NCBI GenBank assembly: GCA_964454295.1 | Contig: CAYVTV010000002.1 | Span: 1-53,128 of the forward strand | Length of the DNA stretch: 53,128 bases | Direction of reading: 5' to 3' | From: CAYVTV01 sp964454295 | Lineage (GTDB): Bacteria > Bacteroidota > Bacteroidia > Bacteroidales > GCA-2748055 | Part shown: in pieces, positions 25,536-33,456 of the stretch | How positions within the stretch are numbered: the stretch's first letter is position 1 | Layout: each line of letters begins with the position of its first letter | Notes under the pieces: model-generated | Database searches by the model: none | Seen by the model: the letters and a program-made list of their open reading frames with translations, nothing else | Told to the model about the DNA's origin: nothing | Position numbers and translations under genes: made by a program

Positions 25536-26762
25536 TTAAAGTGTGAACATTGTCAAGGATTCACTGTCTTTGATATAAATTCTGTTACCTGAAAGAATCG
25601 GATGAGCATATATTCCAATTTCAGAAAGCTTTATTTGTGCTATCAGGTTCGATTTCTGTCTATCCGGTTTTAAAACAATAAAGATGGAATTGCTTGATAA
25701 ACCAATTATTACTGAACCTGCATCTATCAATGATCCGAAGTTCTGAAATGCGCTTTCATCTGTCCATCCTGTCTGTCCGTTAACAGCATTTACGCAGAAA
25801 AGTCTTCCATTAGTTGAAAAGGCATAAAGATACCCGTCTTTCAACAGCGGAGTGCAGTAGGAAGTACTGAAATCAGGATTAGTCCATAATTTATTCACTG
25901 TAAATTCATTACTCTGCTTTTTAATCTCAATGGCATTGACACCATTGTTGAGTCCGGTGTAATATACCTTGTTCTGGTCAACAACAGGGCTTGCGGCATT
26001 CTGAACTCTGCCTGCACCGACAGGTGTTTGATACTCCCACAGTACTTTTCCATCTGGAATATTCAGACTTGCCAATTTTGTTTGTGACTGAAAAAGGATC
26101 TGTTTTGATCCATCTATTGTTATAAGGACGGGCGATCCGTAGGCGGGTCCCTCTCCTGGTGTTTTCCACTTTACTGAACCTGTGGCAAGATCAAAAGCTA
26201 CAAACTGACCAGTCTGAGGACCGCCAAGATTTGCAAAACAGACGCCATCTGAAAGGAGAGGAGACATACCTGTATAAAACTGGGGAACGGCACCTTTAAA
26301 TTCTTCATTTCTCCAGATCAATTTACCCGTGGCAGCATCGAAACAGGCTATATCACCGCCAACTCCGATTGTTACAACTTTACCTTCACCAACAGCCGGA
26401 GAGCTCCTTGGGCCTGGGTGTGAAGAGGCTGGCCCTGTCACAACATCTGCCGGATATCCGGCTGATTGCCAGACCTGTTTCCCTGTTAATGCATCAAGAC
26501 AATGAAGTACTTCATTGTTGCCAATTCTGGAAAATACATAGAGCCTGTCTTTTACAAGGGCAGGAGTTGCATCACCGAGGCCTATATCAACCTTCCATGA
26601 TTGATTCAGCTGCCGGGGCCAGGTTTGCAAAACCTTGAATCCGGTTACCCTTCCGTCACGGTTTGTACCACGCCACTGAGGCCAGTCCTGGGCCTTGCAC
26701 ATCAATAATCCAGTTGATAATAAAACAACTGATAATGCCAAATTCTTAATTAATGACTTCAT
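25536..26762 (-). CDS. Secreted PQQ-like beta-propeller protein
   Basis: 408 aa from ATG 26762 (MKSLIKNLALSV); the frame extends to 26792 but that precedes the signal peptide. The signal ends MCKAQ, followed by the hallmark DWPQWRGTNRDGR. Repeated blade motifs of BamB/PQQ-type propellers occur throughout (ALTGKQVWQ, AATGKLIWR, LATGSVKWKT, IPDGKVLWEYQTP, AVNGQTGW). There is no heme motif and no clear PQQ-site residues, so it is probably a structural or binding propeller in the periplasm. It stands alone. Confidence 0.85.
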   Translation of the reverse strand: MKSLIKNLALSVVLLSTGLLMCKAQDWPQWRGTNRDGRVTGFKVLQTWPRQLNQSWKVDIGLGDATPALVKDRLYVFSRIGNNEVLHCLDALTGKQVWQSAGYPADVVTGPASSHPGPRSSPAVGEGKVVTIGVGGDIACFDAATGKLIWRNEEFKGAVPQFYTGMSPLLSDGVCFANLGGPQTGQFVAFDLATGSVKWKTPGEGPAYGSPVLITIDGSKQILFQSQTKLASLNIPDGKVLWEYQTPVGAGRVQNAASPVVDQNKVYYTGLNNGVNAIEIKKQSNEFTVNKLWTNPDFSTSYCTPLLKDGYLYAFSTNGRLFCVNAVNGQTGWTDESAFQNFGSLIDAGSVIIGLSSNSIFIVLKPDRQKSNLIAQIKLSEIGIYAHPILSGNRIYIKDSESLTMFTL

Positions 26763-27061
26763 TTTACTAACTATCTGATGGTTAAATTCCACTACTTTAA
26801 AGTTAAGTATTTTAATTCATCCAGGCGATGTAGTGTAATCAGTTGAAAAATTGTGTCAATAAAGGTATACAGAGGCTAACTGTTCTATTTTCCTGAACGT
26901 AAATTCCAACAATTTTCAAATAAATGATCCGGTTCTTATGTTCAGAAAATAAGGCAGAATGGTTGATTCTAAAAGGAAGCATCAGGATGAGACTTCTGAT
27001 TTATTTAATTCAGAAATCTGATGATCTGAACAGGATATTTTTGAACAGATCAAAACCAACT

Positions 27062-27793
27062 TCAATGAAAAACAGCATCCAGATCCTGATATGCTTTATG
27101 CACTGACTCAACGGCCTCTTTTTTCTTTTCCGGATCATCAATATTCACGGCATCTTTAAGGATAATTGTCGCATTGTATAATTTTTCCGCTGAAATATCA
27201 AATTTGTTTATATTTTCTCCCAGTCTCTTCTTTAACTTATCCTTGGGATAGGTTTTTATGACTTCGGCTTTTTCAACAAGGATACTGGTTAATCTGGCTA
27301 TTTCATCAAATTTTCTGTCAGGGTAATGCTTATGATAAATAATATACAATGTTTGATGATAATCGTCGATTTCTTTTATCGCGGGCCGTATAGCTCTGTT
27401 CATTCTCTCATATACAGAATGAAGCCTTTCTGCGGCTGTCAGGATTGCTTCATTATCACCACTAACGACTGCAGCATTGTAATTTTTTGCCGAGACATTT
27501 AACTCATTTAACAGGTTTTTCCATTGAGTCTCTTTGTCCCTTAAGATTCCCGGCAGTTTTGCTTTATTTATGGACTCAACCGATTCTTTTATCTGCGGGG
27601 TAAATCCTTTTAAAGCATCATAATCTTTAGCAGGGTAAGCATCATGCCACATGGGATAGATGATCTTATGAAAATCAGTAAGCTCTGGCACTGTGGAAGT
27701 AATTTCTACCGGATCAATTTTTGTCTGGGCAAAGGATAAATGAGAATTGAATAATACTGGCAAAAGGCAGAATAAAATAAACAACTTTTTCAT
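27062..27793 (-). CDS. Periplasmic helical protein with internal duplication
   Basis: 243 aa with a signal peptide (HLSFAQ). Almost all helix. Residues ~35-125 and ~140-230 are two copies of one unit: LTDFHKIIYPMWHDAYPAKD against IDDYHQTLYIIYHKHYPDRK, each followed by an amphipathic helix and an LHSVYERM / VHKAYQDL helix. Conserved His residues (F/Y-H...Y..W/Y-H..YP) could bind metal. The four-helix pattern recalls cytochrome-b562/c'-like bundles, but no CXXCH is present. I do not recognise a named family. Confidence 0.78.
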   Translation of the reverse strand: MKKLFILFCLLPVLFNSHLSFAQTKIDPVEITSTVPELTDFHKIIYPMWHDAYPAKDYDALKGFTPQIKESVESINKAKLPGILRDKETQWKNLLNELNVSAKNYNAAVVSGDNEAILTAAERLHSVYERMNRAIRPAIKEIDDYHQTLYIIYHKHYPDRKFDEIARLTSILVEKAEVIKTYPKDKLKKRLGENINKFDISAEKLYNATIILKDAVNIDDPEKKKEAVESVHKAYQDLDAVFH

Positions 27794-28365
27794 AGAAATT
27801 ATTTTTCTGGTATAACTAATTCAATCAGTCTGTAAATTTAATCTTTTTTATCTGTAATAAACTGATCCAAAATGAGACAGGAACTAAATAACAAATGAAT
27901 TTATATCGGTAAAGTTGAATCTGTGCAAAAGCCGACGACAGGGGGACTTTTTTATACGAATATACCAGTCTATGTTTTAGGTTATACTGGTACCGAATGA
28001 TAGTACAGTCGCATCCCTTTATTTATCTAAAGAGAAATTTCTTCTCCAGGTTAAACTGCCATTATGGTTCTTATATGAAGTTGCTCGTACTTTTTCAGTC
28101 GCTATCATTATTATCGATTATTAACATTCTGCCGTATGAGTGATCGTTTTTTGCGACGCAAGGGCGAATCATCGATCAGCTGCATGAGAATAACATTATT
28201 CCTCCAAAACCTCGTCCGAAACTGGCACCAAAAAAGTTAAAATTTTGAGGTTTTATTTTAGTAAATTTTCAAACCAGATGTCTTTTAGAAAAAGCTCTAC
28301 CTGAACCGAGTTTGAGATATCTTTCAAAGGCATATGCTTTGCATTTATCCGTAAATGCTATATAG
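27794..28365. other. Intergenic region with element fragments
   Basis: At 27924 a MITE end (TGCAAAAGCCG) is followed by unrelated sequence, so it is a fragment. At 28160-28246 a short plus-strand frame reads RIIDQLHENNIIPPKPRPK then LAPKKLKF and stops; it looks like the C-terminus of a lost protein, perhaps a transposase. The coding of PKLAPKK here uses the same bases (AAACTGGCACCAAAAAA) as the leader of DHR repeats. No intact gene is visible. Confidence 0.4.
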
Positions 28366-28433
28366 TGCAAAAGCCGGTGTCCCTGACCACTCCTCTCAGG
28401 TACAATTCGACTACCCCAGGCCGGAGTTAATTA
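28366..28433 (+). mobile_element. TGACCAC-box MITE, subfamily B, left half only
   Basis: TGCAAAAGCCGGTGTCC, then two boxes (CTGACCACTCC; TTCGACTACCCC) and GCCGGAGTTAATT; the right half is missing. It is preceded by TAG, like the copies at 19891 and 25316. Confidence 0.7.
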
Positions 28434-28466
28434 TAACAAATTGATTTAATCAGTTCCAGAGATATT

Positions 28467-28759
28467 TTATTGGGGTTTCTTCCCATATCCAATAATAACA
28501 TCATCTGTAACCTGCCTGAAGCCTCTTTTTTCAAACAACTCTTTGGTTTTCTGGTATTCCTGATGTCTCTTGCTTTCAGGAATCTTTGCATACCACCAGT
28601 TTGAAGATACAGCCGCAAAATATTCACAGGCATCAGATGGTGTTCTGAACAGGTTTCTCCAGATGAATCTGTTTGTCTGGACATTATATCGCCATTAATC
28701 ATAAGTTCAGTAAAGCCACCGGCAGGACAGTAAAAGAGGTGAATTCTCCTGACCTGCAA
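28467..28759 (-). pseudogene. Frameshifted gene fragment, unknown
   Basis: The minus strand reads RIHLFYCPAGGFTELMINGD in one frame. After about 28685 the coding-like sequence moves to another frame: NRFIWRNLFRTPSDACEYF, SSNWWYAKIPESKRH, KELFEKRGFRQVTDD, VIIGYGKKPQ, stop at 28467-28469. There is no start codon. The aromatic-rich composition argues for real former coding. The single-frame 110-codon frame that can be drawn across it is not the true product. Confidence 0.45.
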
Positions 28760-29095
28760 AAGTCAAGCTGCAAAAAGATTTACCGGAGATTTTGGTGCTG
28801 CCTCACTTTTGGAAAATACTAAGGTTGGATTTTTTAATCAAGAAAAAAAAAATTAAATCAATTGTTGCTGATTGAATTAGTGAAATTTTATCTGGTCCTG
28901 TGTGGAACAATGATCGCATCTCGATGTGATTTTCTGGAACTAATGTGGTAGTTTAAATCAAGATTTTTTATGCAATAGCTGGGATTCATATCATTGTAAT
29001 TTTTTTTTGGTAATTATATGGTCTATTTTTATGCAGTAAGGAAATCCTTATCATATTTCTAAACTTTATTTTCATAAACAAAACTTCAATAAAAA
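28760..29095. other. AT-rich intergenic region, putative promoter of the glycosyltransferase
   Basis: No coding frame or repeat copy seen. A-rich sequence (AAACAAAACTTCAATAAAAA) directly before ATG 29096 is typical of Bacteroidota leaders. Confidence 0.4.
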
Positions 29096-30406
29096 ATGTA
29101 CGACGATCAAAGTGAAAAATACATTAATCAATTTAGCGAACTGAGGCCTGTTGATATAGAGAAGTATATGTTAATAATAGGTGCGAGGGAGGTGGAAGAG
29201 ATTAAAAGGCTGGCCGGACTTCTGAAAGGCAAAACATGGTGTCATGTAAATTCAACATTTGAAGGTGGTGGTGTTGCTGAAATGCTGCGAAGCGCAGTGC
29301 CCATTGCCAAAGGACTTGGAATAAACTGCAAATGGTACAGTATCGAAGGTAATGAAAATTTCTACTCTATCACAAAAAGATTTCATAACATCATCCAGGG
29401 AGTTGACCAGCATTTTACAATTGAAGATTTGCTTGAGACCTACCTGGAAACCAACAGAAAAAATTTTGAGAACACAAGAATAGTATCCGATATGACGATT
29501 GTACATGATCCCCAGCCATGTGCATCAATAGTCCACGGCAACTATGAAGGCAAAATGATCTGGAGATGCCATATCGATACTTCGGAAGCAAACGAGATGA
29601 TCTGGAATTTTCTATTACCTTATATAAATAACTATGACGGCTGTATTTTCTCGCAGCGTGAATTTGTCCGACGCGGTATCAAGAAACCTGTTTATCAGAT
29701 GACACCGGCTATTGATCCCTTAACAGCCAAGAACCGGCAAAGGTCAACAGAAGAGGCATACGGGATATTATCAACATTCTGGTCAAATTATAACATTGAT
29801 CCGGAACGTCCGATCATTCTTGCAGTTTCGCGTTACGATATCCATAAAAACCAGGAACAGATAATAAAAGCATTCAGGAGGCTAAAGAAGGATAAATCCG
29901 TAAGAGACCTGAAGCCGATCCTGATCCTTGTGGGAAATTCGGCCACAGATGATCCAGAAGGGATGGAAATGTATAGGAAAATTAAAGAAGCAGCTGATAA
30001 TGACCCTGATATTTACCCCCTGCTGAACATTGAAAATAATGATGAAAATATTGGTGCACTCATGAAAATTGCCAGGATATTCGTACATATCTCAACAAGG
30101 GAAGGTTTTGGTCTTGTAGTGACTGAAGCCTTATGGCAGGGTACTCCTGTAATAGGAAGCAATGTGGGAGGGATCAAAACTCAGGTCATCAGCGGTAAAA
30201 CCGGATATCTTGTTGATCCGTATAACATAAGCAATATTGTGGTGTTCATGAAATATCTCCTGACGAACCCCGAAGAAAGGGAAAGACTTGGCTACAATGG
30301 AATTGAATATGTACGTGAGAATTTCCTGATAACCACTCTTATTAAGAAGTACCTGATACTTATGCGTTTCCTTCTGGGAATCGATTTTCCGTATTTCAGG
30401 ATCTGA
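29096..30406 (+). CDS. GT4 glycosyltransferase, trehalose synthase (TreT)-like
   Basis: 436 aa, cytoplasmic. The N-terminal Rossmann domain has the TreT-type motif WCHVNSTFEGGGVAEML; ISTREGFGLVVTEALWQGTP is the GT4 E-x7-E sugar-nucleotide site, followed by GGIKTQV. IRIVSDMTIVHDPQP and WRCHIDTSEAN are also typical of trehalose glycosyltransferring synthases and phosphorylases. The expected reaction is NDP-glucose + glucose to trehalose (reversible). Length matches the family. The gene is monocistronic; downstream at 30414 is a broken convergent gene. Confidence 0.85.
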   Translation: MYDDQSEKYINQFSELRPVDIEKYMLIIGAREVEEIKRLAGLLKGKTWCHVNSTFEGGGVAEMLRSAVPIAKGLGINCKWYSIEGNENFYSITKRFHNIIQGVDQHFTIEDLLETYLETNRKNFENTRIVSDMTIVHDPQPCASIVHGNYEGKMIWRCHIDTSEANEMIWNFLLPYINNYDGCIFSQREFVRRGIKKPVYQMTPAIDPLTAKNRQRSTEEAYGILSTFWSNYNIDPERPIILAVSRYDIHKNQEQIIKAFRRLKKDKSVRDLKPILILVGNSATDDPEGMEMYRKIKEAADNDPDIYPLLNIENNDENIGALMKIARIFVHISTREGFGLVVTEALWQGTPVIGSNVGGIKTQVISGKTGYLVDPYNISNIVVFMKYLLTNPEERERLGYNGIEYVRENFLITTLIKKYLILMRFLLGIDFPYFRI

Positions 30407-30413
30407 AAACTAT

Positions 30414-30584
30414 TCAGGAATTTTTACAAGTAATTTTTCTTTCAATAACCTTAATTGAATCGATCAGTTCCAACCATACTTCGGCTAGAGTGTTCTGCCC
30501 CTCTTTATAAGGGTTTGTTATAGAAAAAGCAACGGATTTAGCCTTGTCTTTCCTGAGGTCATGATCTGCAAGTGTGGGAGGGGG
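30414..30584 (-). pseudogene. C-terminal gene fragment cut by a MITE
   Basis: The minus strand reads PPPTLADHDLRKDKAKSV, AFSITNPYKEGQNTLAEVWL, ELIDSIKVIERKITCKNS, stop at 30414-30416. The frame is open right up to the MITE border at 30585. On the other side of the MITE (30724 onward, minus) a possible upstream part reads FVFIPVNPAKHPQKVNVSTF, though that match is only by coding appearance. I do not recognise the family. Confidence 0.45.
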
Positions 30585-30723
30585 TGCAAAAGCCGGAAGC
30601 CTTGACCCCCTTCAGCCGGTAATTTTAACAATTTAGTACTTATTTATTTATCAGAGGATTAACGTCGGCGTGAGATGGTCAATCTAATCCGGCGCCAAGT
30701 GGTCAGGGGCACCGGCTTTTGCA
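30585..30723 (-). mobile_element. TGACCAC-box MITE, subfamily A
   Basis: 139 bp, TGCAAAAGCCGGAAGCC to CACCGGCTTTTGCA, with one left and two right boxes. It differs from the copy at 32376 at only a few bases. It abuts the gene fragment at 30414-30584. Confidence 0.85.
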
Positions 30724-30874
30724 GTAAAGGTTGATACATTGACTTTTTGTGGGTGTTTTGCAGGATTTACCGGGATGAAAACGAAATATATCAGACAATT
30801 AAAATAATAAAACTTGTTGGTGGATGAATATTCCCGTTTCCTTTTATTGTTTAAAAGCATCCATTTTAACTTAA

Positions 30875-31010
30875 ATCCAGGCCCGAAACTGGCACCGAGC
30901 CGAGTGTTAAAAAATTGCCCAGCGGGCATTTTTAGCGAAGGAGTCAGACTGCCGCGGGGGAAAAATAGCCTAACCAGGAATATTCGGTTGTTCTATTTGA
31001 TTGAAAGTGT
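30875..31010 (+). repeat. Covarying-hairpin repeat (copy 1 of 2)
   Basis: Shares with 41488-41640 the order AAACTGGCACCG..CCGAG.GTTAA, hairpin, TTTAGCG.AG.CAGA.TG.CGCGG, and later TTGTTCTAT...TTGAAAGT.TGAGTG. The hairpin at 30910-30933 is AAAAATTGCCC / GGGCATTTTT, whereas copy 2 has AATCCCGC / GCGGGATT. Both pair although the bases differ. Confidence 0.6.
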
Positions 31011-31180
31011 GAGTGTCAGAGCGAGAGCGAGGAAACAGAGTGAGTTCGCTCGCTCTCGCTCCCGCTCTCACTCTTTTTCAAGTGGGCCCAGCTGGGATCC
31101 CCGCCTGACCAGCGTCAGTCGGGCAGGGAACCAGCGACCCCCAGATTATCAGCATTTTATGTGGGGGTCCACTGGTTTAC
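31011..31180. repeat. GC-rich region of nested inverted repeats
   Basis: 31011-31031 (GAGTGTCAGAGCGAGAGCGAG) pairs with 31049-31073 (CTCGCTCTCGCTC.....CACTC) and is followed by CTTTTT. A second small stem, CTGAC-CAGC-GTCAG, lies near 31105. A third pairs ACCAG...CCCCCA (31131) with TGGGGG...CTGGT (31178). The block is much richer in G+C than its surroundings. No gene is visible from 30724 to 31337. Confidence 0.55.
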
Positions 31181-31337
31181 ACAGATTTGTATCTGTTTGT
31201 ATCCGCTAATTTTGTTACAGAATAATTGTAAAAAATTTCATGGATTTATACCGATATGGTGGAAATACTGGCACCAAAACTGGCACTAATAGACTTTGGA
31301 AGAATTCTGATTGATAAAGAATGCCTATCTTTGCCCT

Positions 31338-31649
31338 ATGGATCTGATTGAAAGAAATATCAACAAATTAACCATCCTTTGTAAGCAACACAAAGTAAAA
31401 GAACTTTATATTTTTGGATCAATCCTCACAGAGGGATTCAATGATTTAAGTGATGTTGACTTTCTTGTTCAGTTTGACGATATAGACATACTTGATTACT
31501 TCGACAATTATATGGACTTTAAGGAGAAACTTGAAGACCTCTTTGGCAGACCTATAGATTTGCTTGAAAACCAAGCTATCAGAAATCCAATATTCCGAAA
31601 GGTTCTGGACAGAGATAAAAAACTAGTTTATGACCGAGAAACTGCTTAA
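31338..31649 (+). CDS. mntA: MntA-type nucleotidyltransferase antitoxin
   Basis: 103 aa from ATG 31338 (MDLIERNINK); a TTG frame from 31311 is not needed. A minimal nucleotidyltransferase with FGSILTEGFNDLSDVDFLV, i.e. Gly27-Ser28 followed by the Asp39-x-Asp41 metal pair. In MntA/HepT systems this protein adds AMP to a tyrosine of the HEPN toxin and so silences it. It overlaps the toxin gene by 20 bp, so the two are translationally coupled. Confidence 0.9.
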   Translation: MDLIERNINKLTILCKQHKVKELYIFGSILTEGFNDLSDVDFLVQFDDIDILDYFDNYMDFKEKLEDLFGRPIDLLENQAIRNPIFRKVLDRDKKLVYDRETA

Positions 31650-31968
31650 ATTTTTATATGATGTCAAACTGGCAATTGACGATATCGAATCTTATTTTGA
31701 GAATGAACCCCGGACCTTCGATAATTATCAAAAGAATTCTTTGCTAAGAAGAGCTATCGAAAGGAACCTGGAAATTATCGGAGAAGCCATAAACAGGATT
31801 TTGAAAGAGGATCCTTCTTTCCCAATTGAAAATGCTAAAAGGATTATCGGGCTAAGGAATCAAATAATTCATGGGTATGATTCAATATCAGATGAAAACA
31901 TCTGGGGAATTATTACTGTTTATCTGCCAAAGTTAAAATCTGAGGTTGGTTCGATGATAAAAGAATAG
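31630..31968 (+). CDS. hepT: HepT-like HEPN ribonuclease toxin
   Basis: 112 aa, all helix. The HEPN catalytic motif R-x4-H is GLRNQIIHGY, with Arg76, His81 and the AMPylation-target type Tyr83. Upstream helices SLLRRAIERNLEIIGEAINR are typical of the DUF86/HepT family. It is predicted to cleave RNA (tRNA in studied homologues) when not modified by MntA. Complete and intact. Confidence 0.9.
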   Translation: MTEKLLKFLYDVKLAIDDIESYFENEPRTFDNYQKNSLLRRAIERNLEIIGEAINRILKEDPSFPIENAKRIIGLRNQIIHGYDSISDENIWGIITVYLPKLKSEVGSMIKE

Positions 31969-32049
31969 ATACATACAGTCCATAAGTTTTCTTCAGAAAC
32001 TTATCACTCAGTAATATCTGACTTCTTATAAATTTAAACCTAATCTTCT

Positions 32050-32190
32050 TAAAATCCTGGCCCCAGACTGGCACCGAATATAAAGATCCCTGTAAATAGT
32101 CTTGTACGTATCTGATTTTTCTTCAAAATCCGTCCTTCTCTGACCAATTTGAAAGAAGGCCTGAAACCTATCATAATTCTTTGGGAAGGA
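32050..32190 (+). repeat. DHR repeat
   Basis: Leader AAATCCTGGCCCCAGACTGG, degraded first hairpin, then AAAATCCGTCCTTCTCTGACC with closing arm AAGAAGG (here GAAAGAAGGCCTGAAA). It lies between the toxin gene and the broken epimerase gene. Confidence 0.7.
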
Positions 32191-32270
32191 TCTTGCTAAA
32201 TCTTATTTCATCTGCAAATCTTAGTACGTTTACTACATACTTTTACAGCGTATAGAAAACAAAGCATTTT

Positions 32271-32553
32271 ATGAAAGTCATTATTACAGGAACCACAGGA
32301 ATGGTAGGTGAAGGCGTTTTACTCGAATGCCTGAATCATACTGAAATAATCGAAGTTTTGATTGTCAGTCGTAAGTGCAAAAGCCGGAAGTCTTGACCAC
32401 ATTCAGCCGGTAATTTTAACAATTTAGTACTTATTTATTTATCAGAGGATTAACGTCGGCGTGAGATGGTCAATCTAATCCGGTGCCAAATGGTCAGGGG
32501 CACCGGCTTTTGCAATTGACAAAAAACCCCCAAACAATATCCACCTACATTTT
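32271..32553 (+). pseudogene. NAD(P)-binding epimerase (SDR) gene broken by a MITE and a DHR repeat
   Basis: ATG 32271 gives MKVIITGTTGMVGEGVLLEC then LNHTEIIEVLIVSRK, a Rossmann start with GxTGxxG. The MITE begins at 32376 directly after the Lys codon. On its far side (32515-32553) sequence continues as IDKKPPNNIHLHFDFL, the expected next strand region of such epimerases, and then a DHR repeat begins. Nothing of the remaining ~200 residues is present. The in-frame product would be 41 codons, ending inside the MITE at 32394-32396. Confidence 0.75.
32376..32514 (-). mobile_element. TGACCAC-box MITE, subfamily A, inserted in a gene
   Basis: 139 bp, TGCAAAAGCCGGAAGTC to CACCGGCTTTTGCA. The element borders are fixed here by the interrupted reading frame on both sides (..VSRK | IDKK..). 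No target duplication is visible between GTAAG and ATTGA. One left and two right boxes. Confidence 0.88.
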
Positions 32554-32650
32554 GATTTTCTGAAATCCGTCCTTCTTTGACCACTTCAGAAGAAGGTCTG
32601 AAAAGACTTTACATCTCAGAAAACCACATATATAATTTCCAATGATGAAA
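32554..32650 (+). repeat. DHR repeat (3' part) within a broken gene
   Basis: GATTTTCTGAAATCCGTCC, hairpin CCTTCTTTGACCACTTCAG / AAGAAGG, then the conserved tail TTTACATCTCAGAAAACCAC. The first hairpin is missing. It replaces the rest of the epimerase gene. Confidence 0.7.
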
Positions 32651-32735
32651 GATGATAAAGTCCGATATTGTAAATAGTTATAAATTAATATAATAAGTGA
32701 ACAGGGAGACTCTTTTGGAATAAAAATTTATATGC

Positions 32736-33407
32736 CTATTTATAATCTTTTATCGATTTGGCTATAAATTCCGCCATAATCCTTGTTCCTTTCTCATTTG
32801 GATGGATTCCATCCAGGAAATTTTCAGGTTGGTTGCTCATTTGAGTATATAAATCGATAATAGGAAGATTGTTTACCTCTGCTATTTTCTTTATTGCTGG
32901 TACTACAGATGCACGCAAAGAAGAATCCCCATCATTCCAGTTAAAGGGGTTTTTATAGAGAGGGGTTGGCAAGCAAAGTAGGATTTTGGGTTTAGTATTA
33001 ATGGTATTGAATGTATCTATCATGGACTGATAATCTCTGCTGAAGTTCACATCATTCCAATTAGTGCCCTGTATACCATCCATTCTTGGTCGAACATCAT
33101 TTGTACCTAATTTTATTATAATGATGTCAGGCTCAAAAGCAAATGTGTTATAAAACTCACCACAGTTCCAATAAGGTACATCCCCCTTCTTTTGCACTGT
33201 GGTACCACTACGCCCACAGTTTAAGACAGAATAATTCAACCCTAATATGCTGTCGACCATGACAGGGTAAGCATTCTCGCTTTTATTTGACAATCCATAG
33301 CCTTCGGTAATGCTGTCACCGACAATTGCAACCTTTATTTCCTTTTTTGAACAAGAAATAAATAATATGACCAATAGTGCTAAAGAAATTAATTCCTTCT
33401 TTTTCAT
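32736..33407 (-). CDS. SGNH/GDSL hydrolase lipoprotein
   Basis: 223 aa. Lipobox VILFISC. Block I is AIVGDSITEGYGLS with nucleophile Ser32; block III is IIKLGTNDVRPR; block V is DGIHPNEKG with Asp199/His202. A small esterase or lipase of the lysophospholipase/rhamnogalacturonan-acetylesterase type, anchored in a membrane facing the periplasm or surface. It lies 49 bp downstream of the alpha/beta hydrolase and is probably co-transcribed. The substrate is unknown. Confidence 0.88.
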   Translation of the reverse strand: MKKKELISLALLVILFISCSKKEIKVAIVGDSITEGYGLSNKSENAYPVMVDSILGLNYSVLNCGRSGTTVQKKGDVPYWNCGEFYNTFAFEPDIIIIKLGTNDVRPRMDGIQGTNWNDVNFSRDYQSMIDTFNTINTKPKILLCLPTPLYKNPFNWNDGDSSLRASVVPAIKKIAEVNNLPIIDLYTQMSNQPENFLDGIHPNEKGTRIMAEFIAKSIKDYK

Positions 33408-33456
33408 AATTCATGTTTATATTGGATAATAAATCCTTCCCAGTTCTTTCATTTTT

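Noticed and set aside
28160..28246. Transposase C-terminus (RIIDQLHENNIIPPKPRPK...)
   Set aside because: Too short and without a diagnostic motif; kept only as a note in the intergenic entry.
28427..28759. 110-codon minus-strand frame as a single gene
   Set aside because: Only its first part looks coding; from about 28685 the coding-like sequence lies in another frame, and the start would be TTG with an in-frame stop just before. Reported as a pseudogene instead.
31080..31180. tRNA-like 3' end or att site in the GC-rich block
   Set aside because: No cloverleaf could be drawn and no T-loop consensus (GGTTCGANTCC) is present; there is no integrase nearby.
32371..32519. Target-site duplications flanking MITEs
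   Set aside because: I compared flanks of all full copies (for example GTAAG/ATTGA, AGGAT/GTCAG, GATAG/ATTCA) and found no consistent direct repeat. Either the duplication has decayed, the insertion mechanism leaves none, or my borders are off by a few bases.
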